Assembly (NCBI GenBank): GCA_964615425.1
Contig: CAZTOB010000008.1
Coordinates: 1-29,800 of the forward strand
Length of the DNA stretch: 29,800 bases
Direction of reading: 5' to 3'
Origin: CAYLVJ01 sp964615425
GTDB taxonomy: Bacteria > Patescibacteriota > Minisyncoccia > Minisyncoccales > CAYTKG01
The notes under the pieces were generated by a model. The model saw nothing but the letters and a program-made list of their open reading frames with translations, was not told the origin of the DNA and made no database searches. The position numbers and the translations under genes are program-made. Below, piece after piece: positions 23,237 through 29,788 of the stretch (position 1 is the first letter of the stretch; every line of letters begins with the position of its first letter).

Positions 23237-24562
23237 TTATTCCTCCACCGGCAGGTTGGGAGGGGGAGCCCCTCTTTTGGAGGGCATCCTTTGAATCGCC
23301 TTGCCGGGCGCCATTCTTCCCCCCGGAAAGTGAAATATGGTGGCCATCTCCTCCACGTTAAAAACGGAAACAGCCTTTACTTTAGGAAAGTAAGGATTAA
23401 CCCTCCACTTGTAATTTCTAAACATTCTTCGTTTTTTCAAAAAAGCAAGCTGATCATCAAAAACCCTTATCACATTTTTAACCTTGGTGCGGGTGGGCAT
23501 GTGGGGAATGAGATAATTCAAGCCCTTAATTCCCAAGCTGGTGAAAAAAGAAAACGGAAGCCCCATATGAGGCTTGTAGAAGTTTTCTCTTTTGCCGAGA
23601 TAAATAACTCTTACGCTTGTTTTAAAACCGTTCTTGTTAATCTTTTTTTCAATCGCATCTATTTTCTCCCTTTCACCCGGAGTAAGCATCAGCTCCGGAG
23701 GAGCACTCATTTCTTTTTCTTCCTCTTTTTCTTCCGGCAGACCGAAAAGAAGCGCCTCAACGGCTTCCAGTATCAAGGGGCGGAAGGTGACTTTCTTTTC
23801 CCCCGGCCTTTTCGCCAACTCATCCCTTATCTTTTCCCCCTCCTCGATCCAATCGTCACCCGCATCGGTCAAGTTAAACTGCATCCAAACCTGCTCTCCT
23901 TCTTTTAACTTGGTGAAAGCTTCCGCCAGACGGGCTACGGGGTCAACCCTTTTTTCTTCCTTGGCTTCTTTTCCGCTTTCAAACTCCTTGTAGGTTTTAA
24001 TGGGAAAGGGATCGTCATTTTTAAGCTCCCAGTCCATACCTTCAAGATCCCATTCCTCATTGGGAATGAGGGGGGGGACCTTTTTTGTGTAGTCTTCAAC
24101 CTCTTTTATTTCCAAATTGGGATACTGAGCGTAAAGCATCGACTCCACCACGTCTTTAAGATAATCGTCGATGCGGACAAAAAAACGCATCTCGCCGGCT
24201 TCTCCCACAATCTCCAAAGAAAAGGACATGTATTTTTTACTCATACCCTCAATCCATTCTTCTCTTGCGGTGCCCGGACCGTGCTCCAGGGCCACCTGGT
24301 AAAGAGAGGTAAAAACGTCTTCCATGGCGCTTACCGGCTTTATTATCTCCTGGGGAAGTTTTATCTCTAACAAGGCAAACTCTCTTCCCTTGAAATACTT
24401 AAGCCTTCTCCAAAAAATCCACCATTCTTTGGCGGGAGCAAAAAGTAAAAAAGGCAAAACCGCCCACCACCAAGCCTTAACGATGGACCAAAGCCCCCTG
24501 TTTACGAATTCAGTTAAAAAGGCCGAACTTCGCACCACCTCCTCAAAAAAAGTCATTTTCAC
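23237..24562 (-). CDS. Membrane partner of the VirD4-like ATPase
   Basis: The protein has 441 residues. An N-terminal hydrophobic, Trp-rich segment (about 22-50) is followed by a long soluble domain with acidic linkers. The C-terminus reads VEEMATIFHFPGG and then PPPNLP. This tail is the motif that, in many single-chain candidate-phylum and Gram-positive VirD4-like proteins, directly precedes the ATPase domain (from memory, not checked). It may belong to the family catalogued as DUF8128; I am not certain of the number. It overlaps the sigma4/HARE gene by 4 nt and precedes the ATPase by 9 nt. A membrane tether or channel is inference. Confidence 0.8.
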   Translation of the reverse strand: MKMTFFEEVVRSSAFLTEFVNRGLWSIVKAWWWAVLPFLLFAPAKEWWIFWRRLKYFKGREFALLEIKLPQEIIKPVSAMEDVFTSLYQVALEHGPGTAREEWIEGMSKKYMSFSLEIVGEAGEMRFFVRIDDYLKDVVESMLYAQYPNLEIKEVEDYTKKVPPLIPNEEWDLEGMDWELKNDDPFPIKTYKEFESGKEAKEEKRVDPVARLAEAFTKLKEGEQVWMQFNLTDAGDDWIEEGEKIRDELAKRPGEKKVTFRPLILEAVEALLFGLPEEKEEEKEMSAPPELMLTPGEREKIDAIEKKINKNGFKTSVRVIYLGKRENFYKPHMGLPFSFFTSLGIKGLNYLIPHMPTRTKVKNVIRVFDDQLAFLKKRRMFRNYKWRVNPYFPKVKAVSVFNVEEMATIFHFPGGRMAPGKAIQRMPSKRGAPPPNLPVEE

Positions 24563-25551
24563 TTCTCCTTTAATTTGTATCTCCCCTCGGTGCGGACAAA
24601 ATTTTCTCCTCTTCTCAGGTTCAAAAGAACGGTGTTTTTCTTGACCACCCTTCTTTTTAAAACCTCGTCAACTATCTTATCCGCGGTCATGGGGCCTTTT
24701 TCCTTCAAAAGACGGATTATTACCTCCTTAACTGTTCCCGGGCGGTAGCCCCACTTTCTTAAGGCATAGATTCCTCTTCCCACCAAAACAAAATCGTCTT
24801 CTTTAATCAGTTCGTTGTGCACCGTTTGAGGATGAACTTCCGTCGAGGTGAAAAGAGAGCCTTGGTTTATCTCTTCTGCTATCTCCGTAAAATGCATCGG
24901 TTTTCCTTTTTCCCTCAACACTATTTTAGCCTTATCTTTTGTCCCCCGCGGACTTATTTCAGACCAGTGGGAAAGCCCCCAAAGACCTTGAGGGCCCATC
25001 TTAACCGGCTTGGCTACTTCAAGAACCCCGAAAAGAATATTGGTTTCTACATCAATCATCTTTACCAGTTCGTGGGTGTCGAGAGGAGAACTTTTTTTCT
25101 CCAGCTTGCGGATTATTAAATCGATAAGGTCTTTCAATACTTTAAGTTCCGCCTTGTCAAGCGCCCAAAGAGTGTGAAAAACCTCGTCATCTTTTCTTTT
25201 TCGAACCCCTTGATCCAGAGTCAAGAGAAGTAAGATATAGTTTTTGAAAAAACTAGGTCCGAGAACACCTAAGTATATATTCTCCCTTCTTAAACCTCCC
25301 GCCACCTCGAGCTGGTTTTGGAAAAAGTTAAAAACAGAGCCGAACTCTTCAGTCCGCTCCTTCATTTTGGTAAGACCCGCTTTTTCAATCTGGCGCACCC
25401 TTTCCCGGGTGATACCGTGGTCTTTCCCTATCGACTGAAGGGTTTCTTTTTCTACCCCGCCCAAACCAAAACGGCGGGAAATAATTTCTTGAGTACGCGG
25501 TGAAAGCTCACTAAGCACGCTTTCTGTTATGTCTTGATAATTAAAGATCAT
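24559..25551 (-). CDS. Sigma-70 region 4 / HARE-HTH regulator
   Basis: The protein has 330 residues. The N-terminus (about 10-66) is a sigma-70 region 4-type helix-turn-helix: LSPRTQEIISRRFGL, then TLQSIGKDHGITRERVRQIE. No sigma region 2 is present. Residues about 207-268 form an HARE-HTH winged helix (IVLREKGKPMHFTEIAEEI and LVGRGIYALRKWGY), the fold also found in the Firmicutes RNA polymerase delta subunit. A further winged helix follows (271-327). It is likely an RNA polymerase-associated or promoter-binding factor rather than a complete sigma factor. It heads the operon with the VirD4-like pair and has a good promoter with an inverted repeat just upstream. Confidence 0.85.
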   Translation of the reverse strand: MIFNYQDITESVLSELSPRTQEIISRRFGLGGVEKETLQSIGKDHGITRERVRQIEKAGLTKMKERTEEFGSVFNFFQNQLEVAGGLRRENIYLGVLGPSFFKNYILLLLTLDQGVRKRKDDEVFHTLWALDKAELKVLKDLIDLIIRKLEKKSSPLDTHELVKMIDVETNILFGVLEVAKPVKMGPQGLWGLSHWSEISPRGTKDKAKIVLREKGKPMHFTEIAEEINQGSLFTSTEVHPQTVHNELIKEDDFVLVGRGIYALRKWGYRPGTVKEVIIRLLKEKGPMTADKIVDEVLKRRVVKKNTVLLNLRRGENFVRTEGRYKLKEK

Positions 25552-25568
25552 TTCTCAAAAATTACTTT

Positions 25569-25585
25569 ATTAAGTTTCACTTAAT
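25569..25585. promoter_or_regulatory. Inverted repeat at the transcription start of the sigma4/HARE gene
   Basis: ATTAAG (25569-25574) and CTTAAT (25580-25585) are separated by 5 nt and touch the -10 of the promoter. The position suits an operator, possibly for autoregulation. The sequence is AT-rich, so chance occurrence is possible. Confidence 0.35.
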
Positions 25586-25612
25586 TTAAACATACAAAAA
25601 AGAATATGTCAA
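25584..25612 (-). promoter_or_regulatory. Promoter of the sigma4/HARE-VirD4 operon
   Basis: The minus strand has a perfect -35 TTGACA (25607-25612), a 17-nt spacer and TTAAAT (25584-25589, four of six). It lies about 30 nt before the ATG at 25551. No other start for this seven-gene unit is evident. Confidence 0.65.
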
Positions 25613-25621
25613 ACCTAAATC

Positions 25622-25663
25622 TTTTTAAAAACAACCAGAAAAGTACTTCCCTGTCTTGTTTTT
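25622..25663 (-). terminator. Possible terminator after secA
   Basis: AAAAACAA (25627-25634) pairs with TTGTTTTT (25656-25663), with an inner CAG/CTG pairing (25636-25638 and 25651-25653). On the minus strand this places a short T-run at the hairpin 3' side about 45 nt after the secA stop. The stem is AT-rich and interrupted, so the call is weak. The 156-nt gap otherwise holds only the promoter and inverted repeat. Confidence 0.3.
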
Positions 25664-25707
25664 CATCTTCGCTGCAAGTAATCTTCCATAGCTTGTTATA
25701 TACTGCG

Positions 25708-28095
25708 TTAATCTTTTTCTTTTCTTAGAATTTTTTTGCCGACGTGGGAAATAGCTTTTTCTCTTTCCCGGCGGGGAATAAGGTTCAAAATAGCGGAGAT
25801 CACTTTTTCCTGCATCTCTTTTTTCATGCCTTGATAAAGATCGTAGCCGCCCTTTTTGTACTCCACCAAGGGATCAAGGTTGGCATAAACCTTAAGCCGC
25901 ACCGACTGACGCAGCCAGTCCATGTCTTCCAAATGCTGCATCCAATAAAAATCCATGATTTTAAGGTACAAGCTGCGCAGGGTGGGCCAAAACTCATCCC
26001 CGACCATCTCTTCTATCTCTTCAAGTTCTCTTTTTTCTATGCCTTCAAGCTCCAACACTTTTTCTTCAAGCTTTTCCCGGTCGGAGTGTAAAACCTCGTC
26101 CCTCATTTTGTAAAAAGCTTCCCTGTGCTTGTTTAAAACGTTGTCGTAATCTAGGACTCTCTTTCTAGCGTCAAAATGCATCCCTTCTATCTTCGCCTGA
26201 GCGGAGCTGACCGCATTGGTGACTAAAGGATGAGTAATGGGTTCATCTTCCGGAAAATCAAAACGGTCCAGGAGGTTTTTTATCCTGTCCCCTCCGAAAA
26301 CCCGCAGCAGCTCGTCTTCCAGAGAGAGAAAAAATTGACTGGAACCCGGGTCCCCCTGGCGCCCGGACCTGCCTCTCAGTTGGTTGTCTATTCTTCTTGC
26401 CTCGTGTCTTTCGGTGCCTAAAACGTGAAGTCCTCCAAGTTCCTTTATCCTTTCGGCTTCCTTTTCGTTGGGTGGGTTGCCCCCCAGCTTGATGTCCACC
26501 CCCCTTCCAGCCATGTTGGTGGCTACCGTAACGGAACCAAGCTCTCCCGCCTGCGCTATAATCTGGGCTTCCTTTTCATGGTTTTTGGCGTTTAAAACCA
26601 TGTGCTTGATCTTTTCTTCTTTCAGACGGCGGGACATTTTTTCATTTTTTTCAATAGAGCGGGTTCCGATTAAAAGAGGCTGCCCCTTTTTATGCCTTTC
26701 TTTAATTTCTTCAATGACCGCATCAATCTTGACCCGTTTGTTCTTGTAAATACGGTCGGGCAGGCTTTTTCTGATTAAAGGCCGGTGGGTGGGAACAGCC
26801 ACCACGTCCAACTCATACACCTTGTGAAACTCTTCGGCGGCGGAAAGAGCCGTCCCCGTCATCCCCGACATCTTGTCATAAAAGCGGAAAAGATTCTGAA
26901 ACGTTATCTTGGCCATCGTTGTTGACTCCGGCTGAATTTCAACCCCTTCTTTGGCTTCTATAGCTTGATGAAGCCCTCCGGACCATCTCCGTCCGGGCAT
27001 AAGGCGGCCGGTGAATTCATCCACGATAATAATCTCTCCTTTTCTAACCACATAATCCCTGTCTTTAGCATAAAGAGGGTTGCCGTCAGCCGGGTTTTCA
27101 GCTTGAGCGCGCAGCGCCTGTTCCATGTGGTGGATATAGTCTATGCCTTCATCGACATAAATATTTTCCACCCCCAAAAGCTTCTCCATTTTGCTGATTC
27201 CTTCCGGAGTCAAAGTAACCACTCTTTTTTCCTCATCCACCTCGTAGTGTTTTTCAACCTCCAGCTTGGTCACCAAAGAAGCGAATTTGTTATAAAGTGC
27301 GGAGGGTTTTCTTTCGGGAGCGGAGATAATGAGGGGGGTCCGGGCCTCGTCAATCAAGATAAAGTCAACCTCGTCTAAGATAACGAAGTTGAAACCTCTT
27401 TGAACCTGTTGAGCGGGGGTTTTAGCCATATTGTCTCTTAAGTAGTCAAAGCCGAATTCGTTGTTGGTGCCGTAAGTAATGTCCGCCCGGTAAGCTTCTT
27501 TCCTCGAGCAGGGCTCCAAAAAGTCTTCAACCACCTTGAAACCACCCAGCTTGTCTCTGACCTTGTCTTTTTCATCCCCTTCATTTCTGTATTCCGAGTT
27601 GTAAAGGAAGGACTGGCGGTGGTTGATGCAGCCAACGGAAGCTCCCAAAAGATCATAAATTTGACCCATCCAGACCGTGTCTCTTCGAGCCAAGTAGTCG
27701 TTGACCGTTACGACATGAACTCCCTTGCCTGACAGAGAGTTTAAATAAGCGGAGAGGGTGGCGGCCAGAGTTTTGCCTTCTCCCGTTTTCATCTCCACCA
27801 CCTTTCCCTCGTGCATGGCGATCCCGCCCATGAGCTGCTCGTCGTAGTGTCTCTGCTGGAGAGTTCTTTTGCCCGCCTCGCGGACAAGAGCAAACGCCTC
27901 CGGAAGGAGGGCGTCCAAGGGTTCCCTTTGAGCTTCTTTTTTCATTTTCTTCCCGTAAGCGGTAAGTTCTTCATTGGAAAAAGCCTCGAATTTTTCTTCG
28001 AGCTTGTTTATTTTCTCAATCTGAGGAGCGATACTTTTTAAATACCGTTCGTGGCTGTCGCCGAAAACAGAAATAATCCTTTCAATAATTGACAT
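25708..28095 (-). CDS. secA: Preprotein translocase ATPase SecA
   Basis: SecA drives secretion through SecYEG. The 795-residue protein has Walker A TGEGKT (104-109), the Walker B/DEAD-type LDEVDFILIDEARTPLI, the TGTALSAAEEF and VATNMAGRGVDIKLGG motor-2 motifs, and RIDNQLRGRSGRQGDPG. Relative to E. coli it carries an extra segment before the AYRADITYGTNNEFGFDYL motif (around residues 155-190). It ends in a short basic tail without the C-terminal zinc and SecB-binding cysteines. The position after DEVD is Phe where Ser is usual. The 170-nt region upstream has DnaA-box-like sites and repeats; no clear Shine-Dalgarno is present. Confidence 0.98.
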   Translation of the reverse strand: MSIIERIISVFGDSHERYLKSIAPQIEKINKLEEKFEAFSNEELTAYGKKMKKEAQREPLDALLPEAFALVREAGKRTLQQRHYDEQLMGGIAMHEGKVVEMKTGEGKTLAATLSAYLNSLSGKGVHVVTVNDYLARRDTVWMGQIYDLLGASVGCINHRQSFLYNSEYRNEGDEKDKVRDKLGGFKVVEDFLEPCSRKEAYRADITYGTNNEFGFDYLRDNMAKTPAQQVQRGFNFVILDEVDFILIDEARTPLIISAPERKPSALYNKFASLVTKLEVEKHYEVDEEKRVVTLTPEGISKMEKLLGVENIYVDEGIDYIHHMEQALRAQAENPADGNPLYAKDRDYVVRKGEIIIVDEFTGRLMPGRRWSGGLHQAIEAKEGVEIQPESTTMAKITFQNLFRFYDKMSGMTGTALSAAEEFHKVYELDVVAVPTHRPLIRKSLPDRIYKNKRVKIDAVIEEIKERHKKGQPLLIGTRSIEKNEKMSRRLKEEKIKHMVLNAKNHEKEAQIIAQAGELGSVTVATNMAGRGVDIKLGGNPPNEKEAERIKELGGLHVLGTERHEARRIDNQLRGRSGRQGDPGSSQFFLSLEDELLRVFGGDRIKNLLDRFDFPEDEPITHPLVTNAVSSAQAKIEGMHFDARKRVLDYDNVLNKHREAFYKMRDEVLHSDREKLEEKVLELEGIEKRELEEIEEMVGDEFWPTLRSLYLKIMDFYWMQHLEDMDWLRQSVRLKVYANLDPLVEYKKGGYDLYQGMKKEMQEKVISAILNLIPRREREKAISHVGKKILRKEKD

Positions 28096-28127
28096 ATTAA
28101 AAAAAACAACCGGTGTTTACTTTTAAG

Positions 28128-28151
28128 TTTTCCACAAGCTGTTGTGGAAAA
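28128..28151. promoter_or_regulatory. Paired inverted DnaA-box-like sites
   Basis: TTTTCCACAA (28128-28137) and TTGTGGAAAA (28142-28151) form a perfect 10-bp inverted repeat with a GCTG spacer. Each half contains TTTTCCACA, which fits the general DnaA-box form TTWTNCACA. It lies about 35-55 nt upstream of the secA ATG. A terminator is unlikely because no T-run follows on either strand. Confidence 0.55.
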
Positions 28152-28180
28152 ACAAGAGTTTAAAGGGGGGACAAACGAAA

Positions 28181-28230
28181 TGTCAGTGCTATGTCCGTGC
28201 TAAAAGCGTTTGTCAGGGTCTGTCAGGGTC
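28181..28230. repeat. Two pairs of tandem TGTC-type repeats
   Basis: TGTCAGTGCTA (28181-28191) is followed directly by TGTCCGTGCTA (28192-28202, one mismatch). Eight nt later two identical copies of TGTCAGGGTC follow (28211-28220 and 28221-28230). All four share TGTC(A/C)G and have spacings near one helical turn, an iteron-like layout for cooperative protein binding. Confidence 0.7.
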
Positions 28231-28254
28231 GAAAAACAAGGTCTTTCACACAAG

Positions 28255-28263
28255 TTTTCCACA
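28255..28263 (+). promoter_or_regulatory. Third DnaA-box-like site
   Basis: TTTTCCACA recurs within AAGTTTTCCACAGCTTA, which closely repeats the context of the first site (AAGTTTTCCACAAGCT). It ends 3 nt before the hpf stop codon and encloses the TGTC repeats together with the inverted pair. Confidence 0.5.
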
Positions 28264-28265
28264 GC

Positions 28266-28649
28266 TTACCTTTTCTTTTTTTCCTTTCTCGCCCCCTGTC
28301 GGAACAAATCCTTTCTTTTTCCCTTGTATTTTTTTACTCTTCTTTGAAGATCTTTCTTAAGCTCCACAACAGCCGAACGAGGGTTTTCGGTTCTTACCTC
28401 CGCCCTTATCAGCTCCCCGGGCAGGTGAAACTGGCCTTCAGCTCTGAAGATCTTCCCTTTTCTCTGGTTGGAAACCATCTTTTCTATCTCCACCTCCAGA
28501 AGAGTCCTGGGGTCTTTTTCTCCCGAAGGGAGTTCGTCTTTTTTGTGAAAATCAGGGTGCAGTTTGATTAGAGATCTCATCTTCTGTTCCACCCACTTTT
28601 GAAGCCCCCCGCTTATTTCCAAATTCGTTCCCTTAATTGTTATCAACAT
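28266..28649 (-). CDS. hpf: Short ribosome hibernation promoting factor / RaiA family
   Basis: The protein has 127 residues. It begins MLITIKGTNLEIS, matching the S30AE/YfiA N-terminus (a strand followed by a long helix GLQKWVEQKM). A central strand pair follows (LEVEIEKM, then FRAEGQFHLPG), and then the characteristic ENPRSAVVELKKDLQRRVKKYKG helix. A basic KEKKKR tail follows. It lacks the C-terminal dimerisation domain of long HPF, so it would act on 70S ribosomes without that route to 100S dimers. It follows murB by 5 nt and precedes secA, an hpf-secA adjacency also common in Firmicutes. Confidence 0.85.
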   Translation of the reverse strand: MLITIKGTNLEISGGLQKWVEQKMRSLIKLHPDFHKKDELPSGEKDPRTLLEVEIEKMVSNQRKGKIFRAEGQFHLPGELIRAEVRTENPRSAVVELKKDLQRRVKKYKGKRKDLFRQGARKEKKKR

Positions 28650-28654
28650 ATTTT

Positions 28655-29593
28655 TTACTTATTTTTAAAACCGACATATTTTATCTCCTCTTCTAATTTT
28701 ACCCCAAAAACTTCTTCAACCCTACTTTTAACCAACTCTATAACCGCACAAACTTCCTTAGCGCTTGCCCCGCCTGTGTTAATTATGAAGTTGGCGTGTT
28801 TTTTAGAAACCCTGGCTCCGCCTCTTTCTTCTCCTTTTAAACCCGCCTTGTCTATCAAATAGCCGGCGGGGATAACTCCTCTTTCATTAAAACTTTCCAG
28901 TTCGGGAAACTTTTTTAAAAGAAGGGGGTCTTTTATTCTTTTTTCCACGTTCTTAAAGATGCAGCCGGAAGAAGGCCGATCCAAGGGATGATTTTCCCTT
29001 CGATAAGCAAGGTGTTTTTTAATTTCTTCCGTACTTCTTTTTTTTTCGCCGGGTTTTAAACGAAAAACAACTTTTACAATCACCAAGTGAGGTTTTTTCT
29101 TAAAAACACTTTCTTTGTTGGCAAAAAGAAACTCACCCCTCCTGAAAGTCTCCATTTCAAGCGTCTCGGTGTTTAAGGCTTCAACTTTTTCCAGAGAGTC
29201 GGATACCGCCTCTTTGAAAGCGGCTGCATTTCCCCGCACCGCGCCTCCAACCGTACCTGGTATCCCGGCCGCCCACTGCAAACCGGATAAACCATGTTTC
29301 AGGGATAAAAAAACCGCCTTTTTAAGCTCTAAGCCGGCTCCAGCCATTAAGGACTCGTCTTCAATTTTAACGTCCTTTAAATCCATTTTTACAACCAAGC
29401 CGGGATACCCCTCATCGGAAACCAAAAGGTTGCTTCCTCCTCCCAGAATAAAAACAGGGACGTTTTTCTTTTTCGCCCATCTTAAGGCCTCCTCAAGTTC
29501 TTTTTTGGTTTTTACTCTTTTAAAAAAGCGGGCCGGCCCGCCTATTTTAAAAGTAGTGTAATTTTTTAAAGAAATGTTTTCTCTTATCTTCAT
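28655..29593 (-). CDS. murB: UDP-N-acetylenolpyruvoylglucosamine reductase with Cys in place of the catalytic Ser
   Basis: MurB is the FAD-dependent reductase that makes UDP-MurNAc after MurA. The 312-residue protein has the FAD-binding TTFKIGGPA and ILGGGSNLLVSD (49-60), GIPGTVGGAVRGNAAAF, and the C-terminal AGYLIDKAGLKG and KHANFIINTGGA. At the position of the proton-donating Ser (E. coli Ser229, usually GS-x-FK) it has C211 in SSGCIFKN. The usual F-x-YR-x-S motif reads FANKES, so the Arg is Lys. Length suits the type II class. Both changes may be lineage features; the fold signatures are otherwise intact. A hairpin with T-run sits 13 nt upstream of its ATG. Confidence 0.96.
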   Translation of the reverse strand: MKIRENISLKNYTTFKIGGPARFFKRVKTKKELEEALRWAKKKNVPVFILGGGSNLLVSDEGYPGLVVKMDLKDVKIEDESLMAGAGLELKKAVFLSLKHGLSGLQWAAGIPGTVGGAVRGNAAAFKEAVSDSLEKVEALNTETLEMETFRRGEFLFANKESVFKKKPHLVIVKVVFRLKPGEKKRSTEEIKKHLAYRRENHPLDRPSSGCIFKNVEKRIKDPLLLKKFPELESFNERGVIPAGYLIDKAGLKGEERGGARVSKKHANFIINTGGASAKEVCAVIELVKSRVEEVFGVKLEEEIKYVGFKNK

Positions 29594-29606
29594 TATTTTG
29601 TTTCTT

Positions 29607-29672
29607 AAAAAAGGGTGAGCCAGAAGAGTTTACTCCTAAGCTAAATTTTGAGTGCGTACCTTCTGGCTCACC
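29607..29672 (-). ncRNA. Leader hairpin/terminator or short RNA upstream of murB
   Basis: A perfect 13-bp inverted repeat, GGTGAGCCAGAAG (29614-29626) and CTTCTGGCTCACC (29660-29672), encloses a 33-nt loop. On the minus strand it is followed by six T (29607-29612), the form of an intrinsic terminator. The hairpin starts at the predicted transcription start of the adjacent promoter. The transcript would be either a ~66-nt small RNA or an attenuator controlling murB-hpf. An inner ACTC/GAGT pairing in the loop may extend the structure. Confidence 0.6.
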
Positions 29673-29675
29673 TTT

Positions 29676-29703
29676 ATTGTAACAGATAAGAAACAAGAAT
29701 CAA
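29676..29703 (-). promoter_or_regulatory. Promoter for the leader RNA and murB-hpf
   Basis: The minus strand has TTGATT (29698-29703), a 16-nt spacer and TACAAT (29676-29681, five of six). The expected start is at about 29669-29672, exactly where the hairpin begins. Confidence 0.6.
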
Positions 29704-29712
29704 GAGTTCATT

Positions 29713-29746
29713 AAAAAAGCAAAAAGCCCTGCTCGAGGAGGGCCTT
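29713..29746 (-). terminator. Intrinsic terminator of an upstream minus-strand transcript
   Basis: On the minus strand GGCCCT and AGGGC (29726-29730 and 29739-29744) form a short GC-rich stem around CCTCGAGC. It is followed by TTTTTGCTTTTTT down to 29713. It ends whatever is transcribed from the right edge, either a gene outside the window or a short RNA started at 29780-29788. Confidence 0.7.
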
Positions 29747-29779
29747 CTGCCGCTTAGAAGCTCAACGCGACTCATTTGC

Positions 29780-29788
29780 AGTATAGCA
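29780..29788 (-). promoter_or_regulatory. Extended -10 promoter near the window edge
   Basis: The minus strand reads TGCTATACT (29780-29788), a TGn-TATACT extended -10. The -35 would lie beyond the window. With the terminator at 29713-29746 it would define a transcript of roughly 55-60 nt that includes a CTTCT/AGAAG stem. No protein family is recognised. Confidence 0.4.

Noticed and set aside
23291..23993. Plus-strand reading frames of 119-205 codons opposite the membrane partner gene
   Set aside because: They lie wholly within a well-supported minus-strand gene, are low-complexity Ser/Phe/Lys-rich, and have no recognisable domain.
28128..28151. Inverted repeat read as an intrinsic terminator for hpf
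   Set aside because: No T-run follows on either strand, the stem is AT-rich, and each arm matches the DnaA-box form better.
29674..29775. 33-codon minus-strand reading frame starting just after the extended -10
   Set aside because: It runs through an intrinsic terminator and into the next promoter, so the full frame would rarely be transcribed; composition shows no protein signature.
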